Origin: Fistularia commersonii | Lineage: Eukaryota > Chordata > Actinopteri > Syngnathiformes > Fistulariidae | Direction of reading: 5' to 3' | NCBI GenBank assembly: GCA_037954325.1 | Contig: JBBMNZ010000015.1 | Span: 9,513,501-9,577,500, forward strand | Length of the DNA stretch: 64,000 nucleotides | Part shown: positions 40,303-53,724 of the stretch, piece after piece | Layout: every line of letters begins with the position of its first letter | Position numbering within the stretch: the first letter of the stretch is position 1 | Made by a program: the position numbers and the translations under genes | Notes under the pieces: model-generated | What the model was told of the DNA's origin: nothing | Seen by the model: the letters and a program-made list of their open reading frames with translations, nothing else | Databases searched by the model: none

Positions 40303-40785
40303 TATTATTATTCTCACACATAAACTAACTTCATATCCTCTCTCATTACATCCATAAATCTTCTCTTTGGTCGTCCTCTAGACCTCCTGCCAGGCAGCTT
40401 GAATTCCAGCATCCGTCTACCAATATATCCACTCTCCCTCCTCTCTACATGACCCAACCATCTCAGTCTGGCTTCTCTGACCTTCTCTCCAAAACATCTA
40501 ACATGTGCTGTTCCTCTGATGGACTCATTCCTGATCCTATCCATCCTGGTCACTCCCAAAGAGAACCTTAGCATATTCGTCTCTACTATCTCTAGCTCTG
40601 CTTCCTGTCTTTTGGTCATTTTAACTATTTCTAGTCCACACAGCATCGCTTGTCTCACCACTGTCTTGTCCATCTTTCCTTTCATTCTGGCTGATAGTCT
40701 TCGATCTCATAGTTTCTCCAACACTTTTCTCTATCCATTTCAACGTGCTTGGACACGTTTCTTTACCTCTTTACCTAAATAAACA
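40303..40785 (-). mobile_element. RTE-type LINE, 3' fragment (copy D)
   Basis: The minus strand encodes MKGKMDKTVVRQAMLCGLEI, MLRFSLGVTRMDRIRNESIR, GTAHVRCFGEKVREARLRW and GRRSRGRPKRRFMDVMRED, the C-terminal part of the same ORF as copies B and C. The 3' terminal CTGTGGCGACCCC is missing; the copy ends in an AAT repeat. Orientation is opposite to the other three copies. Confidence 0.85.
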
Positions 40786-41104
40786 ACACACAAATACAGT
40801 GTTTTGTGCTGACACATCAACAGGATCCTAGCCATTTCAAGGTTTTATACATATATATATACACACACACACACACACATACACAGTCTTTTTTTTACAA
40901 AAATGTTTTTTTTGCCTAAATCATCTCCTGATGATGCTGACCACCTCTGGCAAAATTGCCTACATCCTCAGTTAAACGGATTGTGCCATTCTGCCCCTTT
41001 AGTAGAAATTGCCTATGTCAAGCGTGTGTCAGATGGTTCAGTTTTTTGTGTTTCCTGAAAAATCTGAAAAAAAATGACTTAGGCGATTATTTTAAGAGGG
41101 TGAC

Positions 41105-41310
41105 GATAGGTCGTCCCCGTCTCCATGTTCTCCGTGTCTGCGTGGGGTTCCTCCTGATTTCACGGTTTCCTCCCACAGTCCAAAAAAGACAAAGTGAAAG
41201 GTTGTATGTCTCTATATGACTTGGGAATGAAAGACTGAAAGACTGTATGACCACGGGTTATAAGACCCTGAATACAGGATAAGGTGTATAGATAATGAAT
41301 CAGTGAAAAT
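41105..41310. repeat. Teleost interspersed repeat fragment
   Basis: GTCTGCGTGGGGTTCCTCCT, ACGGTTTCCTCCCACAGTCC and ATACAGGATAAGGTGTATAG match the complementary strand of the 26760-27400 repeats. The copy is decayed and lacks the target sequence on one side. Confidence 0.5.
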
Positions 41311-41939
41311 AGAAACCTTAAAATTTAATGTTGTGCTCGCCCAAATTCGCTCACTTTTTCTGTTCCCCAGAAAAAATTCACTGAATGCTTTGTACATTGA
41401 TGTTAAATCACAGGGGCTAAACGGGCAATAGAGTGAAAATCAGTCGAATTTATCGCACCAATTTACTAAAAAAAAAAAAAGAAGACCCAAAATGTTATGA
41501 CAAATAAGTGACAAGAAGTGGACAAAGGGGAGCAAAAATCTACATAAGAGTAGATGAGATTAGTAACATTTGTAACAAATTATTTCCAAATCATGTGAAT
41601 AAATAAGCTCCCCATCTGGGCTCATCCATTATCCATGACTCCAATCCTGGAAAGTGAGTCGGGGGAGGGCAGAGCGGAGACCCTCTTCGATATCCGTGTC
41701 GCACGTACGCCTTTTTTTTGTATTTTCTATCTTATTCACCGACCAAAAAAGTCAATGAGAAGAACCGGGAAGTGACAGGAAGTGAATCCGGGACCTTCAT
41801 GAAAGGCAGGATCCAACCGCTACACTCCTGTGTCACCCTTCCTTGAAACTCCAATCAATTCACTGATGCAAAACAAGCCAAACATCCAGTTCTCTTCCCG
41901 CAAGATTCATAAAAACTCTGCCCGATCAAAATAGGATTT

Positions 41940-43500
41940 TTTATCGTCTTACAACCAGGCGAGAAGCCCCGCCGTGGAGCCGTTCGAGGTAACCTCAGCC
42001 ACATTTAGACTTCTGCAGAAATTCACAGGAAAGAAAACGTGTCACCTCGCAACAGGAACCGCACCGGAAAATCGGCGTTTTCGAGGCCGCGGCGCAAAGA
42101 GGGGGAAGTCGGCAGTTACTAAGTGAGAAATTCACCGCGGGATGCGGTCACAGGAGTCCTCCTCTGTCCTGAGATGAATCGTGGCGTCATCTTGTTTTAC
42201 AGCAGCCTCCATATTTCTTTTTATTCGCCACCGGTAATTATTGCTGGAGAGCAGCCTTGAAAAGCCCGTTAACTGCAGCTCTGGAAGGTGGCCAGTATAA
42301 AGGAGGAAACGCTAATACACATAAATACACGTTTTCCCGGTAGAATTTAACACCGTCCATTCGGTTTCTTGAAATACTGTTATCCTAAGGCCTCACTTAA
42401 AAAAAAAAAAAAAAAATGGCGGTCGTCGCTGCGATATAAACCTATCCGCCTTCTCATCGGGGATGAGTTGCAAAAAAGGTTTGATTTATCCGAGGCCTTT
42501 TTAGTTAATCCTTGAGATGTTTTTCAAATCACTCACAGCCACTGTGCTTTCACAATTCACTCGTCAGTAATTAAACAGCGTGTTATTGTTCGTTTTGGAT
42601 AAACAGAGCGTTGGGTTTGCGCAGATTTACGACAGGCTTCCTCCTGCAGGAAAACACAGCGCGTCTCGAGTGTAATATAAGTGCAAATTTTGATAAATCA
42701 TCACATATTTTACAAGGTTAAAGCCTGAAGAAAATTGGAAGTGTCTCTTGTGGAGTTTCTCCACTAAGTTATGATTTGAGACAGAAAGGTGACACCTGAG
42801 AGGGTGAGGTTGAACAGTCCCGCTGAGATCTGAGACCGTCACAAATCAAATCTTCAGCTCAAGACCGAAAACCCCGCGAGCCGAGGTCGTTTCCAGACAA
42901 GGGCGCCGCTGTGGACGGTGCCATAAACAATGCCGCTTTTTAAAAAACCCAGAACAGGCTGACATTCTGAGGCCTCTGGCTTCCAACGGGAGCTGCTTCT
43001 CAGCCTAAATTTACCCCCGCCGGTCTTCCAACAAAATTTGTCCTCTTCGAGCCGGAGTGGCAAAGTGCAAATGGAAATTCCAGGGCTCGCTAGAATGGCT
43101 CCCCTTTTCCTGTCCACGCCCGGGCGCTTCCTGTCCGCTGCATGACTAGGTGTGTTGACTTTCAGATTGGACTGTCTGACATCGGGGTACATGGTTCGCC
43201 TGACTGTGGGAAAAGGGTGTTGCTTTTCTCCGGGTCAAACACCCCTTCTTCACGCTGCCGTATAATCGTCCCCCTCTTCAAACTGAGCACAAGCGATCAG
43301 CCTTGTAAAACCCTGGCTAATTAAAGGCCCGAGCTGCTGAAATCGTGTCCTCTTTTGTCACAGAAGCAGCGTTTACTTATCTTTGTATTTGAGCCGCCCT
43401 GTCATGGACAACTCCATTAGCGCTATTAGCCGCCATGCTAATTAACCCTGACCTCTCGCACTAGACCTGTGGCCATTTCCTGGCTCGTGGGCCGTAAAGG
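41940..43500. other. Repeat-poor intergenic block, candidate conserved non-coding sequence
   Basis: Apart from an A run at 42400-42417 this 1.5-kb block has no microsatellite or transposon signature. It contains balanced-composition words with homeodomain-like TAATTA/TAATTG sites (42232, 43438) and no coding frame I can support. Conservation cannot be seen from one sequence. Confidence 0.3.
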
Positions 43501-45069
43501 GCTTTTGGTCTTTTCCCCAAATTAAACAAACATAGGAAAGAAAGTGACATCATAAACCACCAAACCACAGCATTTCTCTCATTTTTAAGGCGACTGTTTT
43601 TTTTTCCCCATACAAGGAACAATCTTATGTCGGGTTCCCTGCTAATGTGAGGCTCTGGTTAGCGTTAAAAGAAAATGCAAAATTATATTTTCAAAGCCCG
43701 ACTTATTAGCTGTAGGGGATAGACAAAGGCATGAAAAAACATGAGCACATAATGCATATAAAATGCAAGTCACCGAGTGTGGCGGACGAGAATCTCACAA
43801 TTTAAGCAGGATTCCTGAAAACGTCTTTTTTACAGGAGTCTTTGTCTACCTTGTCTTTCGGTCTTTCCACTTTGCAGAGAATCCCTGGAGATATATTAAC
43901 TATCTCAAAGCAGAAACAATTATTTTATATTTTATTTCATTTTTAGCTAGCTTGATTTTAAGGCCAGCGTACCATGTGACCGACACAAAGCGTAAGAATT
44001 GAAATTCGAGTGGTGTCGTACTTCCGAGCTAACTTCGCTAGCTTAACGGTTAAGCCAGCATGGACTTTTTACTGAGATTTGCAAGCCACAAGAGGGGCCC
44101 ATCAATACCAGCTAGTATACCACTAAATCGCAATAAAACAGATGGAAAAACCTGTTCAAAATGTTTCTATTTTTTGTTAAAAGTCAAATAACTATGTACT
44201 ATAACACACTGTCCTGCATTATCATAGCTAGGTCGTAACGACTATAAACAGTGGCAGGTAATGGCAACCGTTAAATTGGCTGTTTTTTTAATGGAGTTCT
44301 GTGAAGCAGCGTCGGCCGCTGCCGACCCCCAACCGCGGTCCATTAGTTTTACGTGTGCTCGGCCCGTCGGCGGTTGGGAGGATTAACTGCCGACCCCCGG
44401 GCCGACACCATGACGACCCCCCGCGGGGGAAGGCGCCGTCATCCACGCGCGGAGGCGAACGTCTCGCCGTTCGGCGATCTCGGACGAGGCCGCTCGTCGC
44501 GTCCGTGTAGCTGTCGCGGCCTGAACAATGCGGCGGTTCATTCCGCCGCTCCCGCAGGAGGTGACGGAAAGCGTGATTTATTGATGAAAAACCAAGCGCT
44601 GCCCTTGACCACAAGAGCGTGCGTGTTCATGCAACAGGCCGGCGGCCCGTCTCTCGATGAGGTCGAGCCGTAAAGTGTCCAGAAAGTCGTAAGCCAGGGA
44701 AGAATGAAAAACAAACATCACCTAAAGAACCCTTGGAATCCTGTCAACCCAGAAAGATCTCTGAGCTTCTTTTCTAAATATTAAAGCAAATTATAGCTAT
44801 TTCTTTATTCCGGCCACTTCATTTGCTTACCTGTTACAGAAACCTCTGCTGCTTCTCACCACCCAAATGACATATACATTTCAGTTTTTGTGCTGTTAAA
44901 TCTCTATTATCGTTTGACCTCAGTACCAGTAGATTGTATCTGCATGCATTTTATACTTCTTGTATAAATTATACTTGCTTATTGTGCACTTTATTTTTAT
45001 TTTTTGGGTAATTTCATGTCACCGTCAGAAAATAAGAAACGTCTTCTCGACTCAAAATTGCACGGTGTG

Positions 45070-45310
45070 ATGCAGGAGGTAAAGCGGTCGTTTTTGGAGC
45101 TCAACATTTTCTGGTTCGATCTCCAGCTCCTCCTAGTGCAAAGGGTCAGGAGCCTTTTTGACTGGCAGAGCCATAAAAGCCAAATATTATAAATATATTT
45201 CATTGAGAGCCATATGGTATTTTTAACATATAATAAGTTAAATATGTCTTACTTTTAATGCTTTTTATTTGACCGTTTCATCAATGCGATTTTATCATTG
45301 CATATTAGAC
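45070..45310. repeat. SINE-like head followed by hAT-like remnant
   Basis: TGCAGGAGGTAAAGCGGTCG and GGTTCGATCTCCAGCTCC repeat the polymerase III-type head at 40195. Immediately after, GGCAGAGCCATAAAAGCC and GAGAGCCATATGG resemble the sequence of a hAT-type repeat common in fish. Confidence 0.45.
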
Positions 45311-45607
45311 ATACCGCAGATCCAAATGCTAATTCTGTCCACGTCTTCTATCTACGGAGCCTGGGATGCATGGTAATCATCGTCTTTTTTTTCTTTTCTT
45401 TTTTTCTTTCTTTTCTTGTCTTTTCCGTTACAAGGGTTGAAGCGGATAAACTAGATGGCTATCTGATAAAATTGATTTCTTCACCTTTTAAATGACATGC
45501 TCGGAAGCCGTTGGTTCCCGACCCAACAGGTGACCTGTGAAATTTATCTTCAAAACTAATTTCTGTTAACTGTAAAATCACACACTATTATGAAGAAATA
45601 TCACAAG

Positions 45608-46560
45608 TATTGCATTTTCCGCATTATAAGGCGCACCTAATTTTCTCTTTAATTTTATCAAAAACCAACAATGCGCCTTATAATCCGAAGCTCCTTATAT
45701 ATGGATCAATATTGGTTATGGTATGGCTATATTGGTATGGCTACTGTGGTCAGGGGGTGTCGCCGAAGAAGCAGCGGTAACAATGGTAAAGGGGAATTCC
45801 AGTCCCACACCACTTGTGTGTTTACAAAGACCCCAAAATGGCACCTTTCAAGAGACACGCTTACGACGAGGAGTTCAGACTCAAGGCGATCGGTCGCGCA
45901 GTAGAACATGGGAATACAGCAGCAGCGAGAGAATTCAACATTAATGAATCAATGGTGCGCAAGTGGAGGAAGCGACAAGATGACCTGCGCCGAGTAAAGA
46001 AGACTAAACAGAGTTTCTGAGGAAACAAAGTGAGATGTGGACAAACTAAAACAGTGGGTTGTTGAACAGAGAGCGGCAAGTAGAAGCGTCTCTACAGTCA
46101 CTATTTGAATGAAGGCAACAGCGCTAGCTAGCGACATGAAGATCAATGAATTTAGAGGTGGTCCTTCTTGGTGCTCTCGATTTATGAAAAGCTTTGGGCT
46201 GCGACAAATGGAGTTGGAAATACTTTGTTTTCAATGAAGGTGGCGCAAATACCTGTAAGAGCTACCGGTATGTACGGTACCGTATTGTGAATGCACTAAC
46301 TTGTTTTGGGAGTGAACGGAGTTGTCAGAATGTTTATTTGTATTCTGTTAATGAAGTTTGACTGACTGACTTATCGGACTGTTTTGTTGACATTCCCTTT
46401 AGCGCAGCTTCATCTAGTGGATGCATAACGCAACCCCAGCCACTACTGTATCTTCTGATATATGCGCCTTATAATGCGGTGCGCCTTATATATGAAAACA
46501 GGCCATTCATTCAAGGTGCGCCTTATAATCCAATGCGCCTTATAGTGAGGAAATTACAGT
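45608..46560 (+). mobile_element. pogo/Tigger-like DNA transposon remnant
   Basis: Imperfect inverted termini (TTTTCCGCATTATAAGGCGC at left; the complement of GCGCCTTATAGTGAGGAAA at right) bound about 950 bp with TA at the edges. GCGCCTTATAAT words repeat subterminally. Inside, 45838-46020 keeps the N-terminal helix-turn-helix part of a transposase; a stop at 46018 and later frame breaks leave the rest non-coding, and no DDE domain remains. Confidence 0.75.
45838..46020 (+). pseudogene. Transposase N-terminal DNA-binding fragment
   Basis: MAPFKRHAYDEEFRLKAIGR, AVEHGNTAAAREFNINESMV and RKWRKRQDDLRRVKK form a helix-turn-helix typical of pogo/Tigger and CENP-B-like transposases. The frame stops after QSF. 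Downstream words of the same family are visible in other frames up to about 46220, so the gene is broken, not just short. Confidence 0.7.
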
Positions 46561-46604
46561 ATTTTAAAATCGGTTCCAAACAGTTTTTTTTTTTCCACCA
46601 AAAT

Positions 46605-46805
46605 TGTCTGGCCGCCACATGCCGTCAGCTGGGATCTTTCCAAGGTTTCTGCACCGCTGGTTGTTTCCTCGCTCATGGGGTTATGTCGGGTTTCTGTAAT
46701 TGATTTTTAAGAGCATGGTCCAGACCTGCTCTACATGCACGGCTTTATGAGCCAACGTGTTGTGATTAGGCGCCTCATAAAGAAAACTTGACTTGACTTG
46801 AAGTT
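46605..46805. repeat. Teleost interspersed repeat ending GAAAACTTGACTTGACTTGA
   Basis: GGCCGCCACATGCCGTCAGC, ATGGTCCAGACCTGCTCTAC and CGCCTCATAAAGAAAACTTG occur in the order of a known fish repeat with a terminal simple-repeat tail (CTTGA)n. A piece with GGTGGTCCAGACCCGCTCTC recurs at 58106-58185. Confidence 0.55.
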
Positions 46806-47439
46806 TATCTGTACATCAGGTTCATAAACCTTCCTCCCAAAATGTGCATTAAAACAGGAGCCGAAAGGCAAACACGGAGTCATTCTACGGATCCTTAAAC
46901 TGTTGCTGATCGCACAAAATCTAATAATGAAACAGAAATACTGGATATTTAAAATTCCGCCCGAGTTTGTGCAATTTTGAAGATCATCCACATCCAGTAC
47001 TTGGCGACAAAAACGATGTGGAAACTTAAAACACTGTGTCCTGAAGTTGAACCCGAAATTGAGACATTTGCTTTTTTAATGACTTCAATAAGGACATTTT
47101 TTTTTTTTCAAAAGCACTATAATTTCCCTTATTTAAAAAGGTTTTTTTTTTTTTTTTTTCACATTTTTGTACTTTTGTCTATTGAATATGTTTCAAGGGG
47201 TCGGTTTGTGAGTGTGTGCAGATTCTCGTGGGCTTAACTGATGCGCCGCCATGAAAACACGACTATTTCTACAGCAGGATGAAATTATCCTACTTCTCTT
47301 CGTGCCTCCACTCCGGTTTTTATCAGCCGGTAGAAATTCTCAGACAAGGAAGCAAACAGAAACCCAGATAGCGGGGTCATCCGGGCCGAACCTGGCGCAT
47401 TGCCCCTCAGACGGGGGGTGGTCGGGTCATATTTAAGCC

Positions 47440-49073
47440 AGTAATTCACTGCTCCAGTACGAGAGGGGATCCTTACCGCAGAGAGCGGTGAGTGTGTATT
47501 TGTTTTAAGCCCCTGGATCGGTAACGGCGGGGATATCGAGGTGAAGATATTAAAAAGGCACCCTTTTTTCTGAGTCCAAAGAGACCGCGAATGTAAACTA
47601 GACCGTTAAATCCGTTATGAAGTGAAACGGGTCTTTCCATCGGGTGAATCTGTGCAAAATAAATAACATCTCAATTAGATCCTCCTTTTATAAATCCGGC
47701 AGCTGCAGCTGTTTTGCTCCCTCATGTTCGGGTAAAACTTTTTTCGCTAACTGTGGGGATCAGTGCCGCTGCTTCGCGATGACCTATGACCTCAGACATC
47801 CGAGAATCCGCACCGGATACGGTTCGGCGCGAGTGTTCTGGGTTTCAGGTACAGAAAAGCGAAAGACATCGCGGCTTAAGGTGATTAAATAGGTTTATTT
47901 GATTTACAGACATGTACATTTTCTATCCAACCCCCCATTTTGGGAGCATCACAGTTCAGTTCTAGAATAATATCCTCTCACGCTTCTCTCATGTTTTGAC
48001 TCGATCTAAAAAAAACCAAAAAGAAAAAACAAAAATGAGCTGTTTTCTGCTCGACATCAGAAATAGGTTTCTTTATACAGGATTCTTGTATGACAAGAAA
48101 GAGTGCATTCTCAGCATCACTTCCCGTGATCACCGACGGAGAAGCGCTCGATACTACAGACACGCTTTTTTACTCGAGGACGGGTGCGAAATCAGTGTAA
48201 TTTTGGCAAACGAGAAAACGATTCATGACCTGATCTGACCGGAGCCAAATGTACCGACCGGCGACGGACGAAACAATATCGGATCCCGGACGACTCGATC
48301 GATGAATCCCTGAACATTAAAGTGTGCAAAATGGTTTGATCATTCCTTCTTTTTTTAAAAAAAAAAAAAAAAAACACATACAAGAGCTACAAAATAAAAT
48401 GCATCCCATAAAAGGAAACACTGGCTTGTTAAAAAAAAAAAAAAAAATCACATTGCGGTTCTTGTGAGAAACATAACGTCGGCGATCTCAGCATATGAGA
48501 TGGATCTTAGCTAGGTCACAAAATTAAATCAAACAAAACAAAATAAATTAAAATGAAAATGAAATGAAACTAAATAAAATAAAATACAGGTATTGTGTTG
48601 TTTCCTTGTTTCATTGGAGGAGGAAAAACGTTCCTAAAAACCAGAGGACATAAAATACTCAAACCTTAAACTTCCCTTCATATATATATGTATATATATA
48701 TGTATATATAAATATACATATATACATATATATATTTATAAGAATACATAATTCATTATAAGGGTAACAAACAAATAAATACATTGCATCCAAGCCATCA
48801 ATTACAATATATTAAAGTTGCCGCATGATATAGCTGTACATATATATATATTTTTTTATATATATATATATTTCTATCATAGTAATTTAAGAAATTCATT
48901 TGGTAATATTTAAACAAAAGAAGAGTCAATAAAAGGAAGGTTAAGAAGCTTAGTTCATTAAGAAGGTGGAGGAGTGTAAACGCGTCGGGGTCAGGCGGAG
49001 TCACATTCAGAGAGCTCCACGCGGAGAGCCGCGGAGATGCTAAAGCTAATCATCTGGCGCCGAGGACAAATCC

Positions 49074-49120
<47 letters not shown>

Positions 49121-49973
49121 CCCTTGTTCCTTTTCTGCCCTCTACAAAGGTCGAACACGTCCTCCCGCTCTCTCATTTTTCTGCTTCCGTGCAAAGTGCT
49201 TTTTTTATTCCTTTTTTTTTTTTTGTACCCCAATCCGCTAAACAAAAACCTTTGGCACCGTCAGCAGCCTCGAGGTTCCTTTAAGGTGCCTGCACGTGAG
49301 ATTATTTTGACCCCAAAATTGCCTTCCCCTTCACTGGTGATTGTATTTAATAGATTTAGATTTGGAGATGCATAGCGTCGTGATCTTTTTTTTTGGACTA
49401 AATCTCCACAAGAGTGACGGTTCCCTCTCATGCAGCCACATCAGAGGGGTAACGTGGGTCCGGTTTCAAAACGGGGAGGCGGAGGGAAGAGGGGCATCGC
49501 TCATCCGTCGCATTCCTATCCCCAGGATTTTGAGTTCTTCTCGCCAATAAACCGATGACTGGCGCTTTCATCCGACTGGCGGGATGGGATGTCTACGATT
49601 ACCGGGGAGGGGAGATCTGTTCACAATAGCGGTTAGTGTGGCGGACGGGAATCCATCATTAAAAGCAACCCCATCTCTGTGAGGGCGTTTGTGTCCAGAA
49701 ACTCTAAACCGACCATCAGGGAGCGAAACCCTTTAAAGGGAGACCCTCGCTGATAAGGCAGCGTGGATCAAAAGCATCCACACACACACACACACACACA
49801 CATACAGAAAATATATATTGCTTCCCTCTAAACAGACGACAATGTACATCATAAATTATAAAAAAGCATATAATCCAGTGTCCTTTTTTTTTTTTCAGAT
49901 GAGCCCCGATCGCGTCGGCGCCACCTTTTTTTTCCCGAGACAATCGCGGGCAGCGACCTCCAGTATGCGAATT

Positions 49974-50012
<39 letters not shown>

Positions 50013-50379
50013 GTCGCGCGGACGAGAGAGAGAGAAAAAGGGGAGAAGGGGAGAAAACAAAACCAGGAACGGAAAAAAAAATAATGTGCAGAAATCTCTC
50101 GTTCTCTGGCACTGTCAACGCTGATTTAAGTGCTGGGAGCTGAAAACACAGAGGGGAGGGTTTTGGAGGGGGGCGGCCGGTTCGCTCTGACGACGGAAAG
50201 CGCCGTCAATCTGTTTCTTCTTTAAAAAGCTGATTCTAACTGACCTTTTTTTTTCTGACGTTTCTCGGCTCCTGGTTATGGCTATGTTTCCACGCACGGG
50301 TTTTGACGGCGATGCGATGTGGCGAGGCCGGGGTCATCACCTAAACACACTGTTGGGGTCGGTGTGTGCAGCTGTCAAG

Positions 50380-50414
<35 letters not shown>

Positions 50415-51780
50415 ACCTGTGACAGGTCACGCAACTGAAGGTTTGGTGAAAGAAGATTTTCCGATAACGTGTCCACCGACAACCTGCGGCTGCTTTTTAA
50501 CCTTCTCCAGGCAGATGTTGCAGATTTGCGACAGCCAAATATCAGATTTTTCCTGCAACTACAACTTAATTTGAGCCTGAGAGGGTTAATCGCAGAAAAT
50601 GAATTTAGCATCTCCGCAGAGCAAATCTAATAAGGCTAGCTTAAATGGTGATTCCTTTCCTTTCTACCCGGAAGGTTTTTTTTAGTGTTATAACCGACGG
50701 CTGCGATCAGAATCATCAAGGTTGAGCTGCGTTTGCGCGACGTTTCGGCTCGCCTCCGCCGCCGAAAGCCGGATATCGGCGTGCGTGTAAACATAGCTGT
50801 GCCGCCGTATGCCGACGACGCCGTGAAAGTTTGTCAGTGCAAAATCCTAAGGAATGTAGCGACACCTGTGGCACCCCGGTATGGACGGCGCGACAGAAAG
50901 ATCGGCGGGAGACGGACAGACGGACGGACAGGGCGGGTTCATGGTCAGCATTCAGTAGTACGGGATCAGGAGTCGGAGGGGTCACCAAGGTTTATGACGA
51001 ACCCCCTCCTCCCTGGAAGGTTCAGTGGATCCTCACTGGCAGAGGTGAGAAGGACGCCAGCTGTCGTTCGTCTGGATTCATCGGCCTGTCCTTTTCTTAT
51101 TCTTTTTGTCTTTCCAAGGAGGGGCAAGACGCTCCCTCGGTCCAGTCGAGAGCCGATAGCGAGGAGGAAGGAAGGAGAAGGAGGACCGGAGCTAAAGAAG
51201 AGCTGGTTCGGATATCTGGATCAGCTGCCCTCCCTTTTTTTTTTTTTTTTTTTTTTTTTGTTCATTTTCTTTTTATCTCCGTTTTGTCATCCCGTCGTGT
51301 GATCGGCTTCTCCTTCGGTCGACTCCTCGGCGGGTCACCTGAGAGACAGACAGGAGGGGGAAGGGCGGAGGTTAGAGTTTCTCCTCGCTGCAGGACGTGC
51401 TCATGTAATTAATGTTGTGGTGAAAAGCTCCCGGACCATCTGTTAGGACCTTCCTGATAACGCCCGTGACCTAAATATTTCCCCCTGCACACATACCGAT
51501 ACATGGTGGTGTGTATGAAACGTTACCATGGTGACACATTTTTGTTTCTCCCGCTGTTTGTGACAGAGACGCACGCTGCAATGCTACGTTTGCTAGCATG
51601 GACGGACGAATGAAGGCTCAGAGGTTGCCATTTAGTAACGACAGAAATAGCGTCTTGCTAACATTTAAGCTAATCTCTGATGTAATTAAATCTAAGTTCA
51701 CAAACTGACCTTCCAAAGCTAAAGCTAAGTTAGCACAACAACATAAAACGTATATAAATACTACATAATAGATGCAGGTT
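47440..51780. other. Gene-free stretch with many homopolymers
   Basis: No exon was recognised. It holds alternating TA tracts (48680-48740, 48838-48872), a CA microsatellite (49077-49112), a 35-base A run (49976-50011), a TG tract (50383-50410) and a T run (51236-51259). Long overlapping frames at 50733-51412 are Arg/Ser-rich and interrupted by the T run, so they are not credible genes. Confidence 0.5.
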
Positions 51781-51794
51781 TTTGAAATAGATGA

Positions 51795-51860
51795 GATGAA
51801 ATGAGAACAACTTTATTTATCCCGAAGGAAATTGTTGTGCCAGAGTTTCAAGTAAAAACA
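51795..51860. repeat. Fish repeat tail (ACTTTATTTATCCCGAAGG)
   Basis: CAACTTTATTTATCCCGAAG and GAAATTGTTGTGCCAGAG is a phrase I recall as a LINE-type 3' end frequent in fish. The rest of the element is not recognisable. Confidence 0.45.
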
Positions 51861-52557
51861 TAACAGTAATAGATAATAGTAGAAAGGAGGAAGAATAAGA
51901 ATACAATGAAATATAAATTGTCTTAACTGTTAACTGTAACAGTAGATAAGTAAATAGTAAATAGATCGGCAAAGATGGCAAGGATTGGAATATGATTGGC
52001 GTGTGGAGACAAACAATCCAGAATATTCTAATACATGTGATAAAAAGAAAGTAAAAAAAAATGGTTTGCCTTGAAAATCAATGCACTCTACGTATTAGCG
52101 AGTAAATTCGACCCCGACGATGCTTTTAAGTGTGCGGCCGAAACCGGCATTTTCAGAGTTAATTTCTCCTGGCGCACGATGCAGCTTTGGCAAAACAATT
52201 GGATTATGTTATTTTTAATAGTTACATTCAACCCCTGGTTCTCTTGAGACACAAGTTTATATGTTTAAATCCCTGCGTCCTCGAACGGAAACTTCCTATT
52301 CATAGAGATTACAGCTTATTCATTTTTATTTTGTACCTCCGCTATTGCTTTTACGAAATATTCCTCAAAAATCTTTTCCGTCACCTATGGAAACTCCTTT
52401 TTATGCACTCTCACCTCTGTCCGCCACCATTTCTAAAACAGCTGGACTCCGTTTATCGGCCCGTTAAATCTTAACACGCGCTAAATAGGCCGAAAACTGA
52501 TATTATGTGTTTATGAAAAATTGCCTCCAGCTGCTGAAATAGACATTAACGAATTCA

Positions 52558-52592
<35 letters not shown>

Positions 52593-53419
52593 GGGGGGGG
52601 TCAAGGCTCCAGATTAGTGGTGATCCCGACAGAATATGTGAGTAATGCTGCTGCTGTTTGTTCTGGTCTGTCACCAACGCCCCGAAACACACCAGCAAGC
52701 GTGCGGCTACTGCTGCTGCTGGATTAGCAAGGGGCACACACACACACACACACACACTTCCATACAGAGACAAAACATCAGCTGCACGCCGCACAAACAA
52801 GGGTAATTATCGTCACCGGGAGGATTAGAGGATTTTTGGAAACAATGTTTTGGTGCCGGGGACGGGGGATCCAGTCCTCCCCGGGACCGGGTTATTTTCT
52901 CCGGTTATTAGCGTCGGCCGTTTGCCGCGAGTTGTTTACGAGCCAAACTCGTAATTAAATCATTAAAATACCCGCACGGCTATTAATAGAGCGACAGGCT
53001 CTTTGATACTCGAGACGGGCCCTTCCTCGCCTCCTCGCGCTGTTACTGAGCCCGAGACGGTTGCGGCGGGGAGGTGAGGTGGGGGATCTTCGGCTTTTGG
53101 CGAGGGAACCGATCCGAGATCAAACCGACTCGCGGCTGGTTTTTTTGGTCGGGAGGACGCGAGGCGCGGTTAAAACGACGGGGGTGGTACGACTGGGTGA
53201 AACCCACTCCGGATTTCGATGGGTTGCTTGAGAAAACAGGGACTTGGCCGTCGCTTGGTGAGACGATATGGCAAAAAGGGGGGTTGCAGCTGAATGTGTG
53301 TGTGTGTGTGTGTGTAAGTATAAAGCTAAAATTGCATCAGCACTCGAAAAGGGGAACTCATCAATATAAAAGATATAAATCCTTACTCAGTGCATTTAAA
53401 TTAAAACATGATAATTATA

Positions 53420-53700
53420 CAGGACTGTCTCAGAAAATTAGAATGTTGTTGTAAAGTTCTTTATCTTCTGTGATGCAAATACAAAAACAAAAATGTCACA
53501 CATTCTGGATTCATTACAAATCAACTGAAATATTGCAAGCCTTTTATTACTTTAATATTGCCGATTATGGCTTACATCTTAAGAAAAATCCTATCTCTAA
53601 ATATTAGAACATCATGAAAAAGTAATTTTTGTTTTTTTAAATTGCATTACAAAAGACAAAGAACTTTATCCCAATATTCTAATTTTCTGAGACAGTCCTG
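53420..53700. mobile_element. Complete Tc1/mariner-type MITE
   Basis: The termini CAGGACTGTCTCAGAAAATT and its complement (AATTTTCTGAGACAGTCCTG) are near-perfect inverted repeats of at least 22 bp flanked by TA on both sides. The 281-bp interior has no frame. It is the full version of the fragment at 1-165. Confidence 0.9.
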
Positions 53701-53724
53701 TATGTATATCCATATTCATTCATT

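Noticed and set aside
51195..51235. Possible spns2 terminal exon containing an NQL-like reading on the minus strand
   Set aside because: The upstream acceptor has no pyrimidine tract and the frame continues without resembling the SPNS2 tail, so it is a chance match.
50733..51412. Two overlapping frames of about 190 codons
   Set aside because: Both are Arg/Ser-rich, run through a 24-base T homopolymer giving poly-Phe, and show no domain or splice context. They look like chance frames in GC-rich sequence.
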